From Prevotella sp. (lineage in GTDB: Bacteria > Bacteroidota > Bacteroidia > Bacteroidales > Bacteroidaceae), in assembly GCA_016291495.1 (NCBI GenBank), contig JAEEXI010000018.1, forward strand, positions 1 to 63,205: 63,205 nt of DNA. The letters run 5' to 3'. Below the pieces are notes generated by a model. The model did not search any database and had not been told where the DNA came from. It was given only the letters and a program-made list of their open reading frames with translations. Positions within the stretch are counted from its first letter, which is position 1. The number at the start of each line of letters is the position of its first letter. This document shows positions 49,314-56,771 of the stretch, in pieces. The position numbers were made by a program, and so were the translations under genes.

Positions 49314-51647
49314 GACAGGCTCTTCGTTACGTAGCGTCCTGAGTTTTTTAGCGACCATACGAGGAGATGTATAGAGTTTTGTAGAAATCACATCATAGAA
49401 GTCTTTCACATCCATTTCTGCAACCTCAGCCAGACGAGTCATCGTGATTTCCTGATCCTGATGATTATTCACATAAGGCACTACCTTCACCATCGCATTG
49501 ACAAAGGCAAGGTCAGCAGCGTCTTCTGTGAGTTCCTGGGAATCGTCATCAAGCATCTCGTCCTCCATATTATCACACATCGTGGAAAAATCCTTGATTC
49601 GTTTAATGATACCACCCTCGATATTATTGCGTTTAAACATCAAACGGGTATTCTTGTTGTAGAAAATGAAATTGGCAATCATCAAGCCCAACAACAGGAT
49701 TCCCAATGTCACGTACACAATCGTCGTATGCCACCAAGGCTCATTGATAGACAGTTTCCATACGTAAGGTTCTACAGGCCAGTTGTCTGGATACATGGAC
49801 ACCTGAACCTCCACATCATACTTTCCTGGCTGGATGCCGATAATCGGGAAGCGTAGCCTACCCCTATTGTCCACCCTGTCACTACCATCATGGGAAGAAT
49901 ATACTTTCCAGTCGTCTTGATAACCTTTAATACGTATTCTGTAATAGTTCTGGCTGGGTCGGAAATAATTCAAGCCGGTAAACAACAGACTGATCGTATT
50001 TTGGTCATAATTCAGATTGATCTCCTTAGTACGCGTAATGGCGCGATCAAGTATCACCTTCCCGTCAAGTTTCATTCCTGGCTGAATAGTCTGTCCGTTC
50101 ACCATTAGCCTAATGAGTTTAGGATACAATTTAATGTCGGCCACGTTAATCGTATGGAATTGAGACGGATCGAACTCCACGACATAATTCAACGACTGCA
50201 TGATGATGGTGCCGTTGTCCAGTTTCATAGCCCGTCCATTATCAAAGGTCTCTATAGGGACATTATCCTCTTTACCATAACTTACGACTCGCATCACGGA
50301 ATCATCTTCTATCATCAAGGCTGAAATACCATTACTGGTACTCACCCACAGGTTATGATGATTATCTTCTGCGATGGAATGAACGACATTGTTGTTGAGT
50401 CCGTCATCTATGTCAAAGAGTATCGGCTCTTTATCTGTCCCCGACTTGAATAACTTCAAACCGATATAGGTACCGTACCACGTCCACCCGCGGCTGTCGT
50501 GAAAGACACAATTGACTCGACGTGGCATCGGTTCCTGATGTTTCAGAGACTCTTCGTAAAGCTGAGCACCATACGCCATTGCCTTCGGATTGTCCCAACC
50601 ATATTTTTTAAAAGGTGACTCATAAGGTTTTGAATAGAGCAATCCCTGCTTTTCCGTTCCTGCCCACATGCCTCCTTGCAAGTCAAAGGCTATGGCATTG
50701 ATATCCGTATCGATGTCCTTATTGTCATCACGTTTCAGTATCTTATAGTGATTTTTCTCGCCTGTAGCGATATGGTAGGTCCAATAGCCAAACTGACAGG
50801 GAACATATAAGAAACCATTGTGGACGACCATATTATTCAAATGATAAGGCACCTCCATCAACACCTTACAATCTCCAGTCTTCGCATTCACATGCAGCAG
50901 GACAGCATCCTTCTCACCATTACGGATTTCATAATAACCTAACGAATCCGGACACAACACCGAGGTTCCATTATACTTAGCGATCTGCTCAGGTTGCAAT
51001 GATGTCTTATAATAGACCCGTTTTCCGGTTTTTGAGTCAAAAGCCTCAATGCTACTGTCGTCATAGAACAGCATCAGCAACTGCCCCTTATACTCATTGG
51101 CATCCAGAAGTTTCTTTCCACTCCTGACTGGGAACGTGCGTTTATGCTTACAACTGTATAATTGGTTTTTCGACAACAGCAACGGATTTCCATCATCATC
51201 CACAAACAAATCCTCAGCCTTTTGATTGAAACCCATTTCTTTCAGCACGCCCTGTATATCAGAAATAAAATACTCCGTCATCAGATCAATACACGTCACT
51301 TGATATTTGTCTTTCACCCACAGATGATGTGCGTTGTCGAAATACAAATGATAGTGTCCTGTATATTTGGGCAGTTCGTAGATTTTATCCGATTGAGCGT
51401 TAATAGGTTCAAAGGAGGAACCGTTATAAAAATTAATCTGCCCTATCGAAGATATTACTAAACGGCCCGTATACGTGCAAATAATGACTTGTGCACCATT
51501 ATCCGCCAATCCGTCAGATGAGTCAAAGACTTTAAAAGTACGGTCTGATTCTGCCGCACACATCACTGAAGCCGTTGTCATTAATAGTAACAACAGCCAG
51601 CCATATAGCAGATAACACCTATTGATATTTCTAAGGTTTCTTGTCAT
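49299..51647 (-). CDS. propeller/Y_Y_Y membrane regulator with half AraC-type HTH, no kinase
   Basis: 782 aa. Signal/anchor (about 1-30), two seven-bladed propeller-type sensor domains (to about 550; blades such as NCVFHDSRGWTWYGTYIGLK and HSIAEDNHHNLWVSTSNGI), a Y_Y_Y domain (about 570-650, NYYRIRIKGYQDDWKVYS), one membrane helix (about 662-682) and a cytoplasmic tail of 100 residues. The tail reads like the first HTH of AraC-type hybrid two-component regulators (ITMTRLAEVAEMDVKDFYDV then KLYTSPRMVAKKLRTLR) but kinase, receiver and second HTH are absent. A one-component transmembrane regulator is the best reading. Confidence 0.8.
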   Translation of the reverse strand: MTRNLRNINRCYLLYGWLLLLLMTTASVMCAAESDRTFKVFDSSDGLADNGAQVIICTYTGRLVISSIGQINFYNGSSFEPINAQSDKIYELPKYTGHYHLYFDNAHHLWVKDKYQVTCIDLMTEYFISDIQGVLKEMGFNQKAEDLFVDDDGNPLLLSKNQLYSCKHKRTFPVRSGKKLLDANEYKGQLLMLFYDDSSIEAFDSKTGKRVYYKTSLQPEQIAKYNGTSVLCPDSLGYYEIRNGEKDAVLLHVNAKTGDCKVLMEVPYHLNNMVVHNGFLYVPCQFGYWTYHIATGEKNHYKILKRDDNKDIDTDINAIAFDLQGGMWAGTEKQGLLYSKPYESPFKKYGWDNPKAMAYGAQLYEESLKHQEPMPRRVNCVFHDSRGWTWYGTYIGLKLFKSGTDKEPILFDIDDGLNNNVVHSIAEDNHHNLWVSTSNGISALMIEDDSVMRVVSYGKEDNVPIETFDNGRAMKLDNGTIIMQSLNYVVEFDPSQFHTINVADIKLYPKLIRLMVNGQTIQPGMKLDGKVILDRAITRTKEINLNYDQNTISLLFTGLNYFRPSQNYYRIRIKGYQDDWKVYSSHDGSDRVDNRGRLRFPIIGIQPGKYDVEVQVSMYPDNWPVEPYVWKLSINEPWWHTTIVYVTLGILLLGLMIANFIFYNKNTRLMFKRNNIEGGIIKRIKDFSTMCDNMEDEMLDDDSQELTEDAADLAFVNAMVKVVPYVNNHQDQEITMTRLAEVAEMDVKDFYDVISTKLYTSPRMVAKKLRTLRNEEPVSSES

Positions 51648-51673
51648 TAGTTTGCAAGTTACAGAGTAATTTC

Positions 51674-51721
51674 GCCATCTTTTGATGGCAAAGGTACGGA
51701 AAAAGAAACTGATATCCAAAT
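51674..51721 (-). promoter_or_regulatory. promoter and leader hairpin of the propeller regulator
   Basis: Minus-strand TTTG (51721-51718), 21-bp spacer, TACCTTTG (51696-51689). Immediately downstream GCCATC-AAAA-GATGGC (minus strand) can form a 6-bp hairpin at the start of the transcript (51689-51674). Confidence 0.75.
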
Positions 51722-51752
51722 TTTTGAAGAAAAAAAGAATTCTCCCCCTCCC

Positions 51753-51822
51753 ACCCTCACCTCTTACCTCTCACCTCTTACCTCTCACCTCTTACCTCTC
51801 ACCTCTTACCTCTCACCTCTTT
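51753..51822. repeat. heptad repeat CCTCTTA/CCTCTCA, nine units, alternating
   Basis: CCTCTTA and CCTCTCA alternate strictly, giving a 14-bp higher-order period, ending CCTCTTT. It lies between the propeller regulator promoter and the 3' end of the P5-like gene. Confidence 0.92.
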
Positions 51823-51838
51823 CACTGGCGAAGCCAGA

Positions 51839-52327
51839 TTATTCACTTTTCACTCCATTCCCGAGCAAAGCTCGCCTACCCGTAGCCTTTCCCTTTTCCC
51901 TTAGAAGTTGCCACCCAACTTCTATCGATGGTGCCAACTGTTCACGCCCCAGGGCATTCAGCCCACACTCCACACTCGCCATCGCCAGTACGATGTCACA
52001 CCACACCGTCTTCGTCTCTTCCTTCATCGGGGGCAGCAGCGTGTGCGGCCCGATGCCTGTCAACTGACTCACCGTCTGGATGTATGCCCTCACGTTATTC
52101 TCCGACTCTGGAGCCCATCGCCGGATAATCATACTCAGCGTCACGCAGCGGTGCTTCTGGTAGTACGTCCTCAGCAGCTTCAGCGCTGCCCTACAGCCGT
52201 AACCCATCGTTTCAAACTGGGCGAAATTCCGGTCTGTACTCGGTTTTATCTCACCCTGCCACTCAATTCGTAGACTTTTGATAATGTTCAGCGGATTATT
52301 ATTCCGCAATCCTCTTGCTATTTTCAT
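51839..52327 (-). CDS. P5-like lysozyme-fold protein
   Basis: 162 aa. KIARGLRNNNPLNI, WQGE......TDRNFAQFET and IRRWAPESENNVRAYIQTVS match the Bacteroidetes 'structural protein P5' family, related to phage tail lysozymes/transglycosylases; the Asn-Asn-Pro-x-Asn and Trp-Ala-Pro motifs are its hallmarks. Such genes usually stand beside a smalltalk peptide and a DUF3987 protein. Here DUF3987 is directly upstream and no smalltalk ORF is seen. The ATG at 52327 begins MKIARGL; the frame extends to 52456 without known sequence. Confidence 0.8.
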   Translation of the reverse strand: MKIARGLRNNNPLNIIKSLRIEWQGEIKPSTDRNFAQFETMGYGCRAALKLLRTYYQKHRCVTLSMIIRRWAPESENNVRAYIQTVSQLTGIGPHTLLPPMKEETKTVWCDIVLAMASVECGLNALGREQLAPSIEVGWQLLREKGKATGRRALLGNGVKSE

Positions 52328-52357
52328 AATGCTTAATTTAATTTTTAAATTCCTAAT

Positions 52358-52391
52358 GACGCGCCGACGCGGGTAAACGCCGACGCGCCTT
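52358..52391. repeat. GC-rich direct repeat CGCCGACGCG
   Basis: CGCCGACGCG at 52362-52371 and 52378-52387, within GACGCGCC-bounded DNA. This short, very GC-rich island separates the DUF3987 stop from the P5-like start and contrasts with the surrounding base composition. Confidence 0.65.
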
Positions 52392-52397
52392 AGATTG

Positions 52398-54782
52398 TTA
52401 AAGAATGATGGTTCCTGTCTTGTGATACAGGGCGGGCGCTGTACCTCGTTCCTCACGAATTTTCTCTACCAAGTGGTCACGAATCAGGCGACTGACCTTG
52501 CCCCTGGCCGACGACGTACTGGCGAGGTTGAAACAGCGCATCACGTCCTCATTGGTGAACTCCTCTGGCAGACGACTGAATGCCTCTATGGTTTTCTGCT
52601 TGCGCTGCACATTCACGCTGGCATCCCTCAACTTATTATCAAAGTAGTTCTCTGCCATGGCACCAAAGTAGTGGCGCTGACAGGCATATTGGATATTTGT
52701 AATCAGTTCTGCCAATCGCCAATCCACCTCATCCGTCTCAAACTCACCACACCAGTACTGACCATCCTGCTTCATCTGATTCCAGTGTCGCATCACGATG
52801 AATGGCGCAGCGAAGTTCAGTCCATGATAGGCACAGCGCTTCAACAGCATCTCGTCAGCCTTACTATCGTTCTCCTTGGCATCCTCCATGCGGCGCTCTG
52901 TCCAATCGTACAACTCATCGACAATCTTCTGTACAGAGAGTTCGCCCTTCACCTTGTCCAGTTTCTCAGCCCATTCCTTCAGACGATTATCGCTAGCATA
53001 GTCCACAAAACTCTCGCGACTCATCATCTCAAAATTCGTGGCTGGCAGAGGTATGCAGGTCAAGCGAGTGGCAAGTCCAGAACCAAAGTTCTGTTCGTTT
53101 ACCATCTTCTTCAGCGCGATGGGCGTACCCGTATAGATATAGTTCCATATCACATAGAACTCCTGGAACACACTATCCACATTGCTGTAGGCCTGACCAT
53201 CCTCCTCGTTGTGAAAGGCCTTCAACTGCAACGCCTGCTTGTCGATATAGGCACCACCTTTCTGTAGCGACAGGGTGTTGTCCAACTCAGTGTCGAACGT
53301 CAGCATGTGTAGCTGCATCGGCTGTCCGTCCACCTCCTCAATGGCGTTCACCATGTCCTGAATAAACTGGGCATTCGAGGTTCGTGCTGGGTGGATGCGA
53401 ACCACCACCTTCGGTTTCTTAGGCTTCTCCTTATTGGCACCTTTGGTACGCATCTGTTCACGATAGGCGTTAATCGCCTCCTTGCCCACCTTATCGGCAG
53501 CCACGATAGGTGATGCCAACAATTTAAAGAGCCTTGTTGCGAACGATTTACCACTGGCTGGGTCGCCAATAATCAGCGTCGAGTTATTCAACCTGCGCAA
53601 CTCCTCTGGGCGATGATAGAATCTGTACGTGCACCTTGTCATCAAGGTCATCAGCAGACCGCCACCCACGAACAGCGCCGCTGGATACTGGTTACGCTTC
53701 AGACCCTTGCAGATATCCTTCAACAGCGGGAAGTCCTTGCTCAGTTCCTCAATCCGGGCACCCCATTCCCAAAGTTGATGTTCGATGTTTGAAGGCTGAT
53801 GGCTGACATCAGACATCTGACATCTGACATCATACATCGCAAGAATGCTTTGCATTATTTTGCTCACTCCCTTCGGCGGCTCCTTGCAAGCCGACTCCAT
53901 AATACTGCGCAGTTCCTGCTCGTCCAAACCCAGGCGAGGCATAATCTCCAAGAGCAACTCGCGGTTATTGTCGCAGATAGCCCTCAGGTTCACAGCCAAC
54001 TGATACAGCTTCACGTTCCTTTCGCCCTCCTGCGGCTCACCACCATTGCGCTGCCACCAAGCGCTGATAATCTCGCTGTACGGAATACCCTTAAACGAGG
54101 GCTGATGGTCGATGGCTGATGGCTGATGTGCTACTTCTTCCCTAACTTCTCTAACTTCTTTAACTTCCTTACCCTGTGAATGACCGTCTCGATATAGAGC
54201 ATCATATCGCTCAGCAAACTCCTTGTTCTCATACGTAAACAGTTCTTTGTCAATAAATAAAATATCACTCTCTTTGCAGATAAAGCTCATGCGGCTGGCA
54301 TCCTTGCAACTCTCGTCCACCTCCACACCCAACAGCTTCGCCATCTGGTGCTGGTTGTCAATCAGGTTGCCCCATTCCGTACGAGCCTTAAACACGATCT
54401 TCAGACCGTTCCCAGAGGGTGTGATGTACACGAGCAGAATCCCGAGTTCTGCAGCACGCTGCTTAAAATCAGCGGCAGCAAATTCTTCACTCTTCACTCT
54501 TAACTCTTCACTTTCCACGTGATCCACATCCATCACCACCAGTCCTGTCAGGCGGGTTGCAGACTGCTTTCGCCAGGGTCCCTTCTTCCTCGTCTTCGAC
54601 TCCGTCTCGTCGAACATAGCCTGGAAGATGAAGGCAGGCAGCTTGCGCTTGAGTGCTGCATCATGCGTCTCACGAAATTGGTCAATCGTCTCGTTCCACT
54701 GTGTCGCCCTGACGAGGGCCCAAAACTGGGCCTCGTCCACAGGCAACGTCGGATTACTGAAATTCTTCTGATAACAAAACAT
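52398..54782 (-). CDS. BT4734-type primase/DUF3987 P-loop protein with repeat-encoded linkers
   Basis: 794 aa. The N-terminus (about 1-180) is the BT4734/VirE-N domain (GLVVMDVDHV, LLVYITPSGNGLKIVFKA, SFICKESDILFI), primase-like; a middle PriCT-like helical stretch follows (about 230-310); the C-terminal half is DUF3987, a helicase-like P-loop domain with Walker A IIGDPASGKS (about 405) and FDTELDNTL. The family is typical of Bacteroidetes phage-like cassettes. Odd: four linkers are low-complexity and repeat-encoded: EELRVKSEE (TTCACTC heptads), KEVKEVREVREE (9-bp units), IDHQPS (GCTGATG heptads) and VRCQMSDVSHQPS (ATCTGAC heptads). All are in frame, so the gene looks intact. Confidence 0.85.
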   Translation of the reverse strand: MFCYQKNFSNPTLPVDEAQFWALVRATQWNETIDQFRETHDAALKRKLPAFIFQAMFDETESKTRKKGPWRKQSATRLTGLVVMDVDHVESEELRVKSEEFAAADFKQRAAELGILLVYITPSGNGLKIVFKARTEWGNLIDNQHQMAKLLGVEVDESCKDASRMSFICKESDILFIDKELFTYENKEFAERYDALYRDGHSQGKEVKEVREVREEVAHQPSAIDHQPSFKGIPYSEIISAWWQRNGGEPQEGERNVKLYQLAVNLRAICDNNRELLLEIMPRLGLDEQELRSIMESACKEPPKGVSKIMQSILAMYDVRCQMSDVSHQPSNIEHQLWEWGARIEELSKDFPLLKDICKGLKRNQYPAALFVGGGLLMTLMTRCTYRFYHRPEELRRLNNSTLIIGDPASGKSFATRLFKLLASPIVAADKVGKEAINAYREQMRTKGANKEKPKKPKVVVRIHPARTSNAQFIQDMVNAIEEVDGQPMQLHMLTFDTELDNTLSLQKGGAYIDKQALQLKAFHNEEDGQAYSNVDSVFQEFYVIWNYIYTGTPIALKKMVNEQNFGSGLATRLTCIPLPATNFEMMSRESFVDYASDNRLKEWAEKLDKVKGELSVQKIVDELYDWTERRMEDAKENDSKADEMLLKRCAYHGLNFAAPFIVMRHWNQMKQDGQYWCGEFETDEVDWRLAELITNIQYACQRHYFGAMAENYFDNKLRDASVNVQRKQKTIEAFSRLPEEFTNEDVMRCFNLASTSSARGKVSRLIRDHLVEKIREERGTAPALYHKTGTIIL
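53774..53835. repeat. heptads inside DUF3987 gene (GATG/ATCTGAC types)
   Basis: GTTGATG, TTCGATG, TTTGAAG, GCTGATG and then, in a shifted frame, GGCTGAC, ATCAGAC, ATCTGAC, ATCTGAC, ATCATAC. Encodes the linker around VRCQMSDVSHQPSNIEHQ. Confidence 0.85.
54101..54173. repeat. heptads GCTGATG x4 and 9-mers TTCYCTAAC x4 inside DUF3987 gene
   Basis: GCTGATG, GTCGATG, GCTGATG, GCTGATG (54101-54128), then TTCCCTAAC, TTCTCTAAC, TTCTTTAAC, TTCCTTACC (54138-54173). The first encodes AIDHQPS, the second VKEVREVREE. Confidence 0.85.
54486..54513. repeat. heptad TTCACTC x4 inside DUF3987 gene
   Basis: TTCACTC, TTCACTC, TTAACTC, TTCACTT, the same unit as the intergenic tract at 5383-5410. Encodes SEELRVKSEE in the primase-like domain. 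Confidence 0.88.
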
Positions 54783-54799
54783 AAATCAATGCTTAATGT

Positions 54800-55132
54800 T
54801 TAACAGAATTCGATTAGGTCCAGTTCGCGGTCGATGAGTGCATCCTTCGCATCCTTCGTGTGCTCGTTGAGCAACTCGATGACCTGCGCCGTACGGAAAT
54901 CCTTCGGGAAACTGCCGAACACCTTGATGCGCTCCAGCGATTCCTTCACCCAGCCCCACGGCAACTTCTTCACCAGGTGGTCCTTGTGCCTTATGCGCGG
55001 CTGGCGGTTGTACGCCTTAAAGGTTAAACGACCTGTGTTCTCGTCCATGTACAGAACACCTCCCACTCGCTTGCCCACGATGAGCTTCGTCATCAGCTCC
55101 AGGGCATCCAAAACATAAATGTACTTTCGCAT
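54800..55132 (-). CDS. 110-aa protein of unknown function
   Basis: Begins MRKYIYVLDALELMTKLIVG; basic centre (YNRQPRIRHKDHLVKKLPWG) and an acidic C-terminal helix (LNEHTKDAKDALIDRELDLI). No signal peptide, membrane segment or known motif. It precedes the DUF3987 gene by 17 bp on the same strand, so it probably belongs to that cassette. Family not recognised. Confidence 0.65.
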   Translation of the reverse strand: MRKYIYVLDALELMTKLIVGKRVGGVLYMDENTGRLTFKAYNRQPRIRHKDHLVKKLPWGWVKESLERIKVFGSFPKDFRTAQVIELLNEHTKDAKDALIDRELDLIEFC

Positions 55133-55246
55133 AATCTTGTCGAATTTGTGAGCATCGGAAAGCGGGTTTTAGTTTGAGCTCAATTCGTACGTACACATTT
55201 CCACGCTCCTCCTCCGACTCGGTTATTGTTTAATGCTTAATTCTTA

Positions 55247-55316
55247 CCTCTTACCTCTTACCTCTCACCTCTTACCTCTTACCTCTTACCTCTCACCTCT
55301 TACCTCTTACCTCTCA
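55247..55316. repeat. heptad repeat CCTCTTA/CCTCTCA, ten units
   Basis: Order T,T,C,T,T,T,C,T,T,C for the variable base (CCTCTTA versus CCTCTCA). It separates the Cys-rich gene (ending 55326) from the 110-aa gene. Confidence 0.92.
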
Positions 55317-55325
55317 CCTCTATTA

Positions 55326-55565
55326 CTACCGTATTACAACCTCCAGCGTTCCCCTCAGGCGCACCACGCCGTGGTTCTGCAGTCCGGCGTTCTTCAGCCC
55401 GTCGCTCATCTGCCAGTGGCGGCAACAGAACTGCTGTTTCACCCTCAAGGCCATTTTCTTACACACTCGCTCACCGTCGTTCTCCACTTCCTTAAACTGA
55501 CACGAGGCGCACATTTTCTTCACTGTGATGCCATAGGCATTCACGCTAACTTCTGAATGTTTCAT
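55326..55565 (-). CDS. 79-aa Cys-rich protein
   Basis: From the ATG at 55565: MKHSEVSVNAYGITVKKMCA, then CASCQFKEVEN, RVCKKMALRVKQQFCCRHWQ and MSDGLKNAG. Five Cys and one His (C-x2-C ... C ... CC-x-H) suggest a small zinc-binding domain. The CASC...C...CC.W.MSDGLKNAG layout recalls short proteins of Bacteroidetes mobile elements, but I cannot name a family. A TATCTTTG -7 box lies about 68 bp upstream; an alternative start at 55592 would add nine residues. Confidence 0.6.
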   Translation of the reverse strand: MKHSEVSVNAYGITVKKMCASCQFKEVENDGERVCKKMALRVKQQFCCRHWQMSDGLKNAGLQNHGVVRLRGTLEVVIR

Positions 55566-55633
55566 CGTTTGAAATCTAATTTGTTCTAACATATTTCTAT
55601 CTGTTTTAAAAACCTTTTTTCTGATTGACGATG

Positions 55634-55641
55634 CAAAGATA
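55634..55641 (-). promoter_or_regulatory. -7 box of the Cys-rich gene
   Basis: Minus-strand TATCTTTG. Confidence 0.55.
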
Positions 55642-55738
55642 GAAACAAAAAAAGTGACGCACTTTACGAAAAAGTACGTCACGAACAAACCCCCGAACGC
55701 AGGAACAAAAAACCGAAAAAAATCCCGAAAAAAGGGGG

Positions 55739-56203
55739 CTATGCCAACTTGAAAATATTCAAAAATCGCTTACCAACATTGATTCTTCGCTTTGCCTCCG
55801 TCGCGTCACAATCAACGAATATCCAGTCAGGAAAACGACCCGTAAAGGTGTTTTGCTTCTTGTTGATGCTATCTTCCGACGGCAGGCGCTCAACGTCCGC
55901 TGCCTTCAGATAAGTAATAAACGATGCCGGCGTATTGAAATAAGGCATGCCGTCTGTCTGGTTCATCACCTCCATCACCCACGTATAGTCATACAGATGC
56001 CTGAGCACGCCTTCTTCCCACAGTCCCTGCACAGCCAACGCCATGCGCACGTCGGTGGCTACCGTGTCGTCATCACCTGTCCCCAGGATGCTGTCGTTCG
56101 TCTGATCCACATGCACCTCTCCCTTATCTACACTGAGGTTTACCACCTTATTGTCATGGATATCGATATACGACCCCTGTACATAAATGTTATTTCCTGC
56201 CAT
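55739..56203 (-). CDS. 154-aa protein with N-terminal IDIHDN motif, unknown
   Basis: Begins MAGNNIYVQGSYIDIHDNKV, a beta-type N-terminal segment (to about 35), then an acidic linker and a helical domain (about 50-110, LAVQGLWEEGVLRHLYDYTW) and a basic C-terminus (EAKRRINVGKRFLNIFKLA). The GSYIDIHDN piece recurs as GNYNDIHDN at the end of the preceding gene, which overlaps this one by 14 bp. Family not recognised; probably part of the accessory cassette. Confidence 0.6.
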   Translation of the reverse strand: MAGNNIYVQGSYIDIHDNKVVNLSVDKGEVHVDQTNDSILGTGDDDTVATDVRMALAVQGLWEEGVLRHLYDYTWVMEVMNQTDGMPYFNTPASFITYLKAADVERLPSEDSINKKQNTFTGRFPDWIFVDCDATEAKRRINVGKRFLNIFKLA

Positions 56204-56468
56204 AACTCACCGTTTCGTTGTCGTGAATATCGTTATAGTTACCAGCCACCTGCAGCACATGCACCTCCTGCGTCTGTTGCCGCAAGGTTTCGTTCTCCTC
56301 CCTCAGCCTTTCGTTCTCGGCTATCACCTCCGTCACAGCATCCACTGTTTGGAAGAATCCGTCCATCAACACAGCCTTTTCCATCATTCTCTCGCGCTCC
56401 CGTTCGAGCGCACGACGCGCATCGCGCGCCGCCTCCTTCATTTCTTCAGCATTCCATTTCAGTTTCAT
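56190..56468 (-). CDS. 92-aa coiled-coil protein ending in IHDN motif, unknown
   Basis: MKLKWNAEEMKEAARDARRA starts a highly charged helix; a leucine/glutamate coiled coil follows (AENERLREENETLRQQ, about 50-66), then VLQVAGNYNDIHDNETVSYG. No membrane segment. Its last 14 bp overlap the next gene, which carries the same motif at its N-terminus, suggesting that the two proteins share a binding partner or assemble together. Family not recognised. Confidence 0.6.
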   Translation of the reverse strand: MKLKWNAEEMKEAARDARRALERERERMMEKAVLMDGFFQTVDAVTEVIAENERLREENETLRQQTQEVHVLQVAGNYNDIHDNETVSYGRK

Positions 56469-56511
56469 GATATTTTCCCATTTTTTTAGTTATACATTAA
56501 CTTTAATTCCC

Positions 56512-56539
56512 AAGCGTATATCCTGAAAATTATACGCTT
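56512..56539. terminator. hairpin AAGCGTATA/TATACGCTT
   Basis: Perfect 9-bp stem with a 10-nt loop. It overlaps the end of a 25-codon ORF and lies upstream of the coiled-coil gene, on the minus strand. It could be a terminator or an attenuator; no long U tract follows. Confidence 0.5.
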
Positions 56540-56607
56540 TTCGCATACTCACTCAGCATACTGCCAACGACGGTCAGAATGACAAACAGAAAAAATGCAC
56601 CTTCCAT
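56530..56607 (-). CDS. possible 25-aa hydrophobic peptide
   Basis: ATG at 56607 gives MEGAFFLFVILTVVGSMLSE then YAKSV and TAA. One membrane helix. The stop codon falls in the hairpin 56512-56539. No promoter or homologue is evident, so this is tentative; small hydrophobic peptides at such places can be leader peptides or type I toxins. Confidence 0.3.
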   Translation of the reverse strand: MEGAFFLFVILTVVGSMLSEYAKSV

Positions 56608-56641
56608 AATCTTCAAATTTTAGTTCGACAATCAGTTTTTG

Positions 56642-56713
56642 GGTGCAAAGACAGTGCCAGCGAGAGCAGAACCAAGCTTGCTTGAGATATGCCGAGTGCA
56701 GCCTGTCTTCGCA
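56642..56713. repeat. imperfect long palindrome, dispersed-repeat-like
   Basis: GCAAAGACAG (56645-56654) pairs with CTGTCTTCGC (56703-56712) with one mismatch, and the centre contains CAAGCTTGCTTG. The pattern GCAAAGAYAGTGC ... GCCGAG.GCAGCCT.TCTT is one I associate with dispersed intergenic repeats of Bacteroides/Prevotella genomes. Function unknown. Confidence 0.5.
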
Positions 56714-56725
56714 ATCTTGATTGCA

Positions 56726-56767
56726 AAATAAAAGGGAGGGTGTTTCAAAAGTCGTAACACCACCCTT
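56726..56767 (-). terminator. terminator of the WYL gene
   Basis: Minus strand GGTGTT-ACGACTTTTGA-AACACC followed by CTCCCTTTTATTTT, directly after the WYL stop codon. Confidence 0.75.
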
Positions 56768-56771
56768 TCTT

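Noticed and set aside
51753..51822. CRISPR array
   Set aside because: The repeat unit is 7 bp with no spacers; no cas genes are present anywhere in the window.
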